Below are positions 1-12,400 of a DNA stretch of 64,000 nt, one piece after another. Numbering within the stretch: position 1 is the stretch's first letter; every line of letters begins with the position of its first letter. The notes below the pieces were generated by a model. That model saw only the letters and a list, made by a program, of their open reading frames with translations. It searched no databases and was not told the DNA's origin. Source of the DNA: Aricia agestis (Eukaryota > Arthropoda > Insecta > Lepidoptera > Lycaenidae); the NCBI RefSeq assembly GCF_905147365.1, contig NC_056420.1:11294001-11358000 (forward strand), written 5' to 3'. Made by a program: the position numbers and the translations under genes.

Positions 1-479
1 CTAGAAACAAAATTTTTCTTTGTAGTTGGCAACATTAGTAAAAAATTTGAATAAAGTAGTTACCGATTTATTAAACTAACTAAAACTGCCATGGGCATTA
101 AGATTGCAATCGGAAATTGTTATTGGTGCTGTATAAAAAACGAAAAATCCTGGATTTATGAAATTATAAAAAAAATTACACTTTTATTAACGGCACCACC
201 GGAAAGCTCTTAAAAAAATAATAAATTTTAATAACTTTTGATTGTGCATATTTTGGCCATTTATCGTGCATACTTGCATGCATATTTTAGCACTTTGATT
301 GTGCATATAATCCGATGTCTACTTATAATATACTCAAAACCATTGCTTTTGTATGGAAATGTAAGTTACTTTAGTAAACATCAATTGTAAAAATGTAGAT
401 TACTGTAACATTCAATATTTTAGCTTCTTCATAATATAATATCGTAATTCTATATTATTGTTATTGTTTCATATTTCAG

Positions 480-3400
480 GTTTGTGAATTGGTTTGCATA
501 CCACCTGAGTAACTTCCAGTACCGCTGGTCATGGGAAGACTGGGAGGGGTGCGCTCAGCTGGACCCCGATCATCCGAAACCTAGATTCATTAAGGAGGTC
601 CTCGGAAAGTGTCTGAGGTGAGCTTTCATAGTATAAACCACTACAAATGCACATACATTATGAATAATAAAATTTAGCTTGAACAAAATTAATCAAAATA
701 ATATGCAAAAGAAATATACTCCAAAAACATCAGTCTGGCACAAAGTAGAAATAAAATATGTACAATGTTGTGTAAAATATTTTTGTTTTTAGGTTGTCCT
801 ACCACCAACGCATAAAGGACATGATTCCTGAATCCCTGGCTGCTTTTGTACCACCAAAACCTGAACCTATTTACAAGTACTCAATGGAGGGTGCAGGTAA
901 GAAAATAACACTTATAATAAATACCTTTATTGTATAAAACTATTGACTTATTCTAAACTTAAAAAATATTTACATAAAGTACAAGAAAAATTTCAAAACT
1001 TAATGGCAAAGCAAAGCATTATATTGTAAAGTTTTTAAGCAGCCATACCACTCGTTAGAGCATTTTGCGTCTTTTAGGTGACTAATAATTACTTAAAAAT
1101 ATAGATTGTGAGTATTTCTTGCTGCCATTAAATTAGGTTGTCCATATTATGTAAAAGAGTATTTGTTTCATTTGACTCTGAGGCATTCCCAATGTAAATT
1201 TTGGGCTTAGGAAATGTGTAATGTAATAAAATTATCAAATATTACAAATATTTTAAATGCCACTTTGATCTATTTATTTCTATTTTATACTAGTAGGTCT
1301 AAGAAGCTAAAAGGTTTTTCAGATTTTGACTTACTCTGTCTGGGAGGAGTACTAGTGTTTTCTTCGGCGTCGTAACTATCATCATCGTCTTCATCATCCT
1401 CGATGTCTCTATCTTCTACGTCCTCAAACTCTTTATCATCGTCACCGTAATGATCATCGAAGGTAGCTTCCGGTCCGGAGAAAGTTTCTTCCGGTTTGTC
1501 ATTCAATATATCAAAAAAGTCTTTTAAATCATCATCCATTTTCTGGTAACTCCCGTGGTTGATGCTCGCCTGACCCACCAAATCGGATCTGGCTTTTGTA
1601 TCATTGCCAATATCGTTGTCGAAGTTGAATTTTAAAATTTCAGATAGTATATCGTCGGTGCCCGTTTCAGATGTGGTAGGTGGTGCTGTCGTTGCTACGT
1701 CATTGCTTTCATTTTCTGGATTACTTTTCTTTTTCTTACATTTTTTCGGTGGTTGCGACGCTGTGTTTGCGTTAGTAGTTTCTTCACTCTCACTTGTCAC
1801 TTCGTTGGTTTTGTCACTCGCCCACGTGGTCGTTTCACCGTAATATTCATTATCTTCCGATTCGTCGGAGCTGGTGGATGATTCGTCCTCCTCAAAATCG
1901 TTTTCTGCCTCCGATCGTTCCAGCGGTATGACGCTGTTGCTTTCGTACGCGTCGTAATTTGTACTCGTTTCTGCTGCATTTGTTTGCGTGCTGGGCGCCT
2001 CTTTCTCCACATTGCGGGGTGTCGTCGACGAGTAGCCCTGGAAGTTAGACCCCTTTCTTCTATGAGACACCGAGGCCGCAGACGGTGTAGCCGGTGTCGT
2101 GTTGTTCTTTTGGATGCCGATCACGCTCCATCTGTCGTGTTTGACCGATGTCCCTTTAATTAGTAGGGTCGACTGACGGAATCTATTTCTATTTCTAGGG
2201 AGCGTTGTCGTCGACGACGACTTCCTTTCCTTTGTTGTTACTGGTCTAGCAGTTGTTGAGGGTTTGGTCGTTGTGGTTGTTGTTGTGGGAGCCTTTGTTG
2301 TCGTCGTCGTTGAGGTTGTGGAGGTGCTGGTTGTACTCGTGGTCGTCGAGGTTGTTTTGTTTCTTTGTCCCGTTGGAGCTGAACTCGCCTGTGGCGTTAA
2401 ATCAGTTTTTCTGACGGGGCTCTCTGTCGATCTGTTAGTTATCCTTGGTGTTGCCGTTGTGGTCGTTGAAGAGGTTGTGATTCTTTTGTGTTTCCTTACT
2501 TTTTCCGGTTTGGTGAACGTAGGTGGAGGACGCGTACGCTTTCTGGGTTTAGGTGAAGTGGGTGCGGAGGTTGTTTCTGGTTGTACTGATGGCGTAGTCG
2601 TAATTTTGTCGATTACTTCCAGGGACGACTCCGAAAGCGATGAGGTTTCTTCCGTGCTACTGTGTCCTACTGTGCTAATTACGATATCCTTTTCTAATTG
2701 TGATGACATTGGTGTTGTTTTTGTAAAGGAATTCAGTACGTTAGTCCAATAGATAGCATCCATATCTTCCTCGGGTACAGCCTGTGCCGTTATTATATCT
2801 GGCGCGACGGTGGATGAAACTCGCTTTGAAGAGCTATGCTTTTTCGACGGCTTCTTTCCCTGTGTTGGTTTTCTGTGCTTCTGTTCTGGTTTTTTGTTTA
2901 TTTGTATTTCGTCCGAGAAACTGCTACTCGCGTTATGTGCAATGTTTATGGGCCTAAATGCGCTGTCAGTAAAGGAGTCTTCGTCGATAATCATGTGATC
3001 GTGTAATTGAGGGCTAGGTCTGAAATCAATCGGTCTGTTTTTGTGGCCTTTCGTGTGAACTAGTTTCAGCGGGGGCAACGGCTTAAACGGTTTCTTGTCC
3101 ATCGTAACGAACACGCCCGGCGGGGCATTGTATACCGGAGGTCTCACATGATCGGTAAAGTAACTCACTTTAGTCGACGTCGGCTTGAATCTGTTGCTGC
3201 TATGTGATGTAAAATCGGACAAGTTTGTCACGTTTTCTAGACTCTCGTATGATGCGGCACTCGTTGTTTCACTCGAAAGAGGTGGCAGAGGAGTAGGGAG
3301 TACCGCCGGTCGCGTGGCTTTAACCGTCGAATACGGCTCGACTCTTCGATCATGAGTACTGTGATAGTTGTGGCCGTTGTATGTAGCCGGGGGAGTCACA

Positions 3401-6400
3401 TCGAAGTGTTGATATGGTTGCTGGGGCTGCGGCGATGGATACTGTTGCTGAGGAGGCTGGTACTGGTGCTGGGGCTGATGATACTGTTGGTGGTGTTGTT
3501 GCTGCTGAATGGTACTCGGTGGACCGTAAGGAGGTCGGCCGAAATTGGACTGTGGTGGTCTGTAACGGTGGGGGGGATTAACCTGCTGATGTTGATCAGA
3601 TGATGCGCCAACGTATCCAACTTTTGCGTGCTGGCCATAAGGGTGTGGTTTGTATTTAGGTGCAGGTTGTTCGTAAGACCTTTCATCGTCATCCGAAAAC
3701 AGCGACGAGAATATTCTGTCCAATGCACCGAAGTGTTGCCTTTTGGTTTGCTGTTGTTGCGGAAGTATGTTCTTGTGGAACCAAATCGCTCGGGCAGGTC
3801 TCGGCGTGTGCTGCGGTGCTGGTGATCTGTTAATATCGTATGCTCTGTTTGAACCAACAAACGGACTGGGGCTCTCCCTTACCGTGAACGTCCTCACTGG
3901 AGTTTCGTAGGGTTTCCTTTTTTTGAGGGGTGGCTGCGATATAACAGAGAAAGTTAGCTCGTAGTGATATTTACCCGGGGATATTTCCTGGTCCCTCTGT
4001 CTCACTCGTTTTACAGACCATATAGCTTTTACGCCTTGCATACAGTTATCCTGATTGCATTTATCCTGTGATTTGTCGTCCTCAGCGAAACGGAAGCCGT
4101 CCTTTTCTTCCAGCAGCCTTCCTTTCGCCATGACGGTTACGTCTCCAACCACGGTGGGTTCCTCCGCCTTGATCCTATCGAATGGGGCGGTTTTGATCTT
4201 CTCCCAGAGGTTGTGGTCGTCGACCTCCTTGGAGACGGGTTTGAAGTTTTCGGTGGAGGAGACATCCCCTTTTGCGATGAGCTGGTCGATCTTGTCTCGG
4301 ACCAGGGTGAGGTAGACGCTGTGTCGAAGGGCGTCCTCCCAGTAGTGGGCGGGGACTGCTGCTACTGTGGGCGGGGTTTCGGTCCGGAAGGTTTCGTGGA
4401 GTGTGGTCGCTCGTCCTTGTCGTCGGTCGTGCCAGTCAGTGAGTGGAATCGGTGTAGGCCTGAAGTCATACTGCGCACCGCTTCCTTTGTGTATCTGAAA
4501 TGTGTAAAGATTCCGGTTAGCTTTGCTACGCTCTACAAAATGTTCTTAACCAAATATTTAAAATATTCTAATTTAATTCCTTACGTTATCATTAATCATA
4601 GGGATTAGGGACTTATGTTCGTGTCACAAACCTAAAACTAAAGGACCGCTCGGGGATAATTAGCGTTAAGGGAGCTAATTATCCCCGAGCGGTCCTTTAG
4701 TAACAAGTATTTCCTAAGATAGTTTAAATTTTTAGGTAAGGCAATACGCGTTATACCATGGTTCTCAGTTTCTAATTTAAGTAGGCAGCAAATAGTCACT
4801 GCATGTAGATTGCGATCCGGGCACATCCCTTGTAACAGTTTTGGATTTTTAATGAAGAAAGTGGAGTCGCCCAACTGTGAGGAATGTGGTGTGCGGGATG
4901 ATATCTACCACCGCTTGATGGAGTGTTCCCGGAACGCAAACTTAAGGGAAAAGCTGATTCTTGATTTTAAATTAATCAAATGTAATATTGGCATATTCCA
5001 TAGCATTTTAGCAGAGCCTTCTTCTGATGCTGCTAGAATGCTATATAATTTTAGCTATAATTCGGCATAATATTTATAAATTGTTATATTTAGTATAAGG
5101 TACGATGGGATTGACATCGTCTTTCTGTACAAAAATCCCTTTAAAAAAAATAAAGATTAAAAAAAAAGGGCCCATCTAAATCTTAGGGCGGTTTTTTACT
5201 GGCTTCAAAAAATTGCAAATTTTTTAAACAACTTGGGCAGACGATCTGAATAAGTCGTTCTATCACTGGCTATCATTCGAGACCGATTATAGAATTTGCA
5301 TGTCCGACCAATTATAACAATGTTAATCATAATTTGGTCGTTATTAATGCGCTCGAAAGTAAAATAGCGTATATCGGGAAAGTGCGCCAGTCGCGTGCAC
5401 ACCTCGCGTGCCGCTCCTCTGTATGAGTTTCCACATGACTAATACAAATATAGTTTTAAATCTCTCTCGTTAATATGTTGTTGGAATATCTTAGGTAAAT
5501 AATTGTCAGCACTTATAGGTAATGTGGATGAAATATGACGGAAAGTGTTATGTATACTTTCAATTGTTTTCTTCTCTCGGTAGAGTCCATGTCTATAAGT
5601 TGTAATGGTGTTTCAATTGTTTAATTTATTCATGAATTAATTTATATATTGCAGTAATGTATTACAGTTTACATTATTTAAAAATCAAGCCATTCGATTT
5701 TTTTGGCTTCAATTTTATCTTTACCTTTACTTTAATTTTTCAAGTCCTTTCCTAATTAAATTCTAATATTCTATTCTAATTAGCCGTTTGTGTCCCACTG
5801 CTGGGCAAAGGCCTCCCCTCTTTCCTTCCACACGTCTCTATCCTTTGCTGTGTTTGGCCACTCATTATCAACAGCGTCTAGTTCGTCGCGCCACCTTTTC
5901 TTGGGTCTGCCCCTGTTTCGCCGACCTTTCGGTAGCCAGTCCGTAACTAAATATCTTTTAGAATTTTAATAGTTAAGATTACATACTTTTTTTCTCGATT
6001 TCAACCCAATACTCTCAATTATAGTTGTAACCACTGAACCATCAGCTGTAAGTTGTAACATTTTGTTAACATCAAATTTGGCCTTACGCGTTGTTTTACA
6101 AGGTGTTTGATTTGGCTATGTTACGATATCGCCACGGTGCGTTCACAAGTAGTGTAGATCGTATCTCTCATTGACAATTAGATTCTTTTTATCGTTGCAC
6201 ATTTACGATTTACATAATTAATTGATCTATAATTATTATGTATTTTAATATTATTGTTATTGTTTTTGAACATGTTTTATGGGTAATCGTCAATGTTAAT
6301 TAATGTTAAAGGTAAATTTCTGTGTTGATTTTAGAGAAAATATCAAATCTTAAAGGGGTTTTCTTTTTTCGGTTTTAGATTTTCTTATTCGTTCCTTTTT

Positions 6401-9400
6401 GATAAAAAGATTCAAAATTTCAAAATGTTTTCAAGAAGAATCTGATTGACAATCTTCAACCGATGATAGTAAGTATACTTTCTCCTCTCAAACTAGGAGG
6501 ATTTTATTTAAACTTAGTTGGTATAAGAAATTCTTAACATTTTGATGATACATTGACTGAGTCTCTAAAGAAATCGATTCATTCAAAACATCTTTAATGA
6601 AAATTGCCTTACAAAAAAAAACAAAATAACTATAAAAAATGGCAGTATTTTACATTGCCCGAGGTCTAAAATATGAATTTGATTAATTAGGTGCGCCTAG
6701 AGTTTCTCAAAGCACTTAAAGCTTATAACAATGATATTTAATTGTCAGCAATATGACGATGTTGTTACCGATTGCTCCACATAGTTGGGAAAATCTCATC
6801 CCACAATGGTAACAGCGAGGTCAATGTTCTGGCGGTTTTTTTTAGTCAATGATGTGTGACTAAAGCAATAACGCGCGTTATTCCTTGTGTGGGTACGTGA
6901 ATGCTTCGCGCTGAAATTCAGATTTCGAACGCGAGACGCATGCAGGAATGCGTTTGCGTTTGGAATAGAATTGTTGTTTTTTTTTATTTTTGTTTGTTTA
7001 AAGATTTAATGTTTTGCCAAAGTCATTTAAATATATATTTTTGTAAGTTTTGTTAATGCCATTCAAATTAATATTACAGTAGATACGAAAATTACTGAAA
7101 GATGCGGACAATTTTTTAAGAAACAGGAGAAAATATAAAGGCTCATATTAATAATTATATGACGTGAATTTTTGTTCTTGAGAATTTTAGTAATATTTCG
7201 CACTGTTCTCGCATTTTTAATATTTTTAAGTTTTATTGATATAGATTGGGGAATAGGGTCCTGCTGTTTAGGACACTATAATTTTCCCATCTAAAAGTAT
7301 TTATAAAACCACGTAAAACACATAGCAATACTCACAACTAGTATAAAAAAACTGCATAAAACTAGCGCGGGTCTCATCTTAGCACACAGTTCCACTCCGT
7401 TCGATTCGAAAGACGCGTGCGGCGCGGACGCAACCGCCGATACGTACTAAAGTAACCGCAACCGATCGCCGCAACCCGCAACACAACCCCACGCAACCAC
7501 GCGGAAAACTTTTCAGTATAATCGACTATTGTTTATGTAAATAATGTTTTCACTATTACACATTTTTCTTAATTTTTTTTCTATCGCTTTTTTGCACGAT
7601 CATACTCGGTTGGGACATTTTATGTTCTCGTTAGTAATGTTAATGCGTTTTTTGTCAAGGATTACTTCATAGTTGTATGCATAATTGGCAAAGTTCGCAT
7701 GCACTGTCAATGTTAATGATTTAACTTGTCGGCTCGAGTTCGAAATTCGAAATGTAAAGTCACAGAGCGCAGCAAAGCAAACAGGGGTCAGAGCTGTATT
7801 CTTTTCGCTATTTGATAATAAACAGATCAATTCCTGCACATCATCATCAGGGCAAGCGAAGCGAGCCCTATTATATCCCACAACCTGAGCACTTTTGTGG
7901 TACACTTTATGGAAAAACTATCACGCCTATTGATTTGTGCTTTAACATAGTAAATTTTATTTATATGTAGATGTGTTATCATCGGTCAGTCAAGGTTTGG
8001 TTACTATTAAAATAAAATAAAAAACTGCCTTAGAGATTGAATAAAATGAATTGATAAAAATATTGTAAGTTTTAAAGTTGTTGGTTTGGACATTTTAGGG
8101 CCAGAGCTAGAGATAGAGTTCTAAGGAATTATAAGAACTAGCTTAGATGGCGCCCGAAACATTGTTGCGCCCACATAAGGTTGCGCCGATTGTTCTAGGA
8201 TTAAAACTATGTGCCACTTATTGTGCTAGTAACTAGATAGAAATGACTCGGGAGTTTGGACAAAGTATTTTCATACCAATTTTTATCAAAAGCGGTTCAG
8301 TGGTTTAGGCGTGAAGAAGTAACAGATAGATACACTTTGGCATTTCTTTTACTGGGCGAGGACTGCGGAAAATGAAAATTTATTCTCCGACTATTGTCAG
8401 GCTATTCGTCATCGCTAGCTCTTCAGCCCCTTATTCTTTGAAACTTGCTAAGTACCTACCTATACAGGGTCTTACAAAACTAGGTGATAATACTTTAGGG
8501 TGTGTATGGGGCCCCTATATTATAGAGTATGCTGTGAAAGTAGCAGCGCTGAAAGAGTCAATTTTTTTACTTTTGTATGCGAAAATTTATGACGCTCGGG
8601 CGCTCGCCCATACAAATTGAAAAGAAAATTTTGCTCTTCCAGCGCTGTTACTTTTACATTGAAATTCAAAGGACACATACACATCCTAAAGTATCATCAC
8701 TTAGTTTTGTTACACCCTGTAGAACACGTCGCGGACGTCATATTGGCCAAGTGCAATTTGTCGATGTTATCACAGTATAGTATAGACGGTGTGTGATGGT
8801 GTGTGGCGTGTGGCAAGAGGATGTTACGACGCCTCACAAATTACTTACACCATTGTTCCTTTAACTTTATATAATGATGTTATCTAAGATTATCAAGATT
8901 CGCCGGTTATGACAATGCTAGGAATGGATGTTTCCGTTAGTAATGATAGTTGCTTAGATGCAGGTGCGGTAGTAAGTGTACGAAATTGCTATGGACAATG
9001 CATGTAGGTGATGTAGGGCCTTTTAAATAAAAGACACAACAGTAAGGCCCGTATTTTTGGTCAGTACTTAAGATGCGAACCGGTCTCAAGACGCGGTTCG
9101 GCTCTGTGATTGGTCCAAATTTTGACAGCCAACCAATCACAGAGCCTGAACTGTGTCTTGAGACCGAGATTCATCTTGAGTACTGACCAAAAATACGGGC
9201 CTATAATTGATAACATGCGGGATGCATGCGCTGCGCATGTTGAAATGGTTTTAGAACATAAAAGCATACAAACTCCAATGTTTTTCTTAAGAAGCCATAC
9301 GAAACCATTAGCTATTTCTTACAAAATTCAAGAGTTCAAGCTTCTTTATTTTACTTTTCTCTTTTCCCCTGTTTTACCCCCAACCTTATGATCAACTTTT

Positions 9401-12400
9401 GATCTTCCGAAATCTAATAAGACTCTTCCGGCAATTTTCTTTGCTTTACCTTTGCTCTGGCATCTGTATTCCGACAGATTTTTCCGAAACTTTGCCCTCA
9501 CTCACCACTCACTTTATGAAAACGCTAAAACGCTTCTGGTTGGTGGTCTCATCTTTCCCTGTTTTACCTAAAATATTATCACATTGTACATGAAAACGCT
9601 TGAAATCTTCTGATTGGCGTTCTCATTTTACCTCTGATTTTTTCTAAAATATTATCACATTGTACTATTGAGGAAATCGATTCCTAGGCAGATAGCTGTA
9701 AATTCAATGTAAGTCGTGAATATCGCCTGAGTTTAACATGACGCCACTGTATGAATCAATTTCCATGATAGTACATGAAAATGCTGAAACGCTTCCTGGG
9801 TGGTGAACCTATTCTCCCCTGCTTTACCTAAAATATCACCACATTGTGCATGAAAACGCTGAAACGCTTCTGGGTGAAACGTGTTCGTGTAGACCGCCGC
9901 ACCGCCGCACTTTCCATCTCGTGGCCGGCGGGCTGTTTTTCACGCGCCGACAACTAATGCGGAACGGTGTATTTGTGCATGCCATTCGGTGGTACTGGCA
10001 ACTGGTATTGATAGTGGTAAAAACTTGGGTAGGTGACCGAAGATGGGTAGGAAATAGTGGCGTTGAGCATGGAAGATTGGTCTTTGTCTAGCAATAGGAC
10101 AGCGGTTTTTTTTTTAATGAAATAAGGGGGCAAACGAGCAAACGGGTCACCTGATGGAAAGCAACTTCCGTCGCCCATGGACACTCGCAGCATCAGAAGA
10201 GCTGCAGGTGCGTTGCCGGCCTTTTAAGAAGGAATAGGGTAATAGGGGAGGGTAGGGAAGGGAATAGGGTAGGGGATTGGGCCTCCGGTAAACTCACAGC
10301 GCAAGCGCTGTTTCACGCCGGTTTTCAGTGAGAACGTGGTATTTCTCCGGTCGAGCCGGCCCATTCGTGCCGAAGCATGGCTCTCCCACGTATAAAGGAG
10401 AGAAGAAGGAGAATTTAGGAGAGAAAATTCCAATAAGCGTATAAACTAATTTGCTGCTGTTATACTAATATGTAATAACTATCAGAATGGCATTGATTAG
10501 TGCTTAAAAGTTGGGGAGGTGACCGAAGATGGTTTGGAAATGGTGGCGTCTAAATATGGAACACCTTTGCTCTTAGTAGAGAAAACCACATTAAGTACAT
10601 ACGCAAATCTACTTGTATTTGAAGCCGTCAAAACGAAGATCGAAATCTGATACACAAAAAATCGATCATGTTATAAGTTTAAACTTTAACCATTAACGTG
10701 TGTCCGTGGTGTCGTAGCCCCAATTGGGAGGAATCGATTTTGATATTCTTCTTTTGGATTTGCACTAAGAAATTAATTTCGCTTCACTAGTTTCTGTTAC
10801 AAGATAACTGTATCAACGACTTACCAGCATGTTCTAGCTGTGTCAGCATATTTCAATTAAGGGTCAATTTATATACTAGCACAAAGTCGAAGCGCGTCGA
10901 AGCGAATTATTAAAACTGAATATAACAAATTCAACCTTAACTCCAAAGCGTTAACGCACTTTATTACTTCTGAGAATTTAAAAAGGCGAGCGCATCCTCG
11001 TGAATTCGCGTGAATGCGCCCGACCAACGCTGATTGGCCTCGTAGAAGTAATATATGCGTTACGCTCTGGAGTTAAGGTTGAATTTTTTGTGTTCAGTTG
11101 TTGGGAATTCGCTTCGACTCTGCGCTAGTATAAATTGACCCTAAGCCTCCAATATCTATGTAAATCAGAAATTAAATGAAATTAACATTTTCTATTTCCT
11201 TATTATTTACTAAATTCGGAAAGTCCTACTTGGTGCCATCAATTCGGGATTTAACCCGCCTAGAAGAGCTGTAAGAAACTTGCACACACAGAACTTATGC
11301 CCAGGCACTCGAGAGTGAATCTCCATGTGATAATATACGTGAGATAACGACGCCTTGCATCGCCAGTTTCATGATTTACCCGCCTTTCTCGGAGGCTACT
11401 GTCGGTAATGTTGAGTCAAACTACCGCTGATCACGATTTCAATATGCAAATAATATAATTAATTCTATTCTAATATTATAATTCTGCAGAGTTTGTTTGT
11501 TTGTTTGTTTGAACGCGCTAATCTCAGGAACTACTGGTCCGATTTGAAAAATTCTTTTACTGTTGGATAGCCCATTGATTTTATCACGCTAAGACTAATA
11601 GTAGCGAATAAATAGAAGAAAATGTGGAAAAATGAGGGAAATTATATGTAAGGGCTTATTTGAACGCGCAAATCTCAGGAACTACTGGTCCGATTGAAAA
11701 ACACTTTCAGTGTTAGATAGCCCATTTATCGAAAAAGGCTATATTTTATCTCGCTAAGACTAATAGGAGCTAAGAAATAGAGGACAATGTGGAAAAAACG
11801 TGGGAAATTATATGAAAGGGCTTATTTGAACGCACTAATCTCAGAAAGTACTGGTCCGATTTGAAATTTTTTTTCAGTGTTAGATAGCCCATTTATCGAG
11901 AAAGGCTATAGGCTATATTTTATCACGCTAAGGAGCAAAGAAATAGAGGAAAATGTGGAAAAAACGGAGGAAAATTATTTGAAATTGCTTATTATCTTAA
12001 GAACTACTGGGGCAATTTTTATGTTATTTGGCAAACATGAAGAATAGACCACGTGAAGGAACAAAGGCAATTTTTGCGGAAAAATGTACGGTTGCGTGAA
12101 ATTCCTAAATTACGCAAGCAAAGTCGCGCGGAGCATCTATTATATATAAAATCGTAGGAAAGTCAATTATGTATAACATTGAATATTTTTGTACAGTAAA
12201 TAATACTTGGGATGTGATCTACTATGTTAACGCGGACGAAGTCGCGGGCAACAGCTAGTCATTCATATTTTTTATCACTCCCAGTGCAGTCTGCAGCGCT
12301 ATACTTGTATGGACTTGTATGGAAAAGACAGTCTTTAAAACACTAAAACATTGTGTACAACATCTATAGGACTATGCAAAGCTTTAATTCTAAAGCAGAA

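Noticed and set aside
1604..4315. Several ORFs on the + strand and in other - frames across the long secreted-protein exon
   Set aside because: They are shadows of the low-complexity coding exon (Val/Thr-rich reverse readings) without splice or start support.
11497..12000. Regularly repeated blocks that could suggest a CRISPR-like or satellite array
   Set aside because: Units of about 165 bp with Helitron landmarks; eukaryotic context and no spacer structure.
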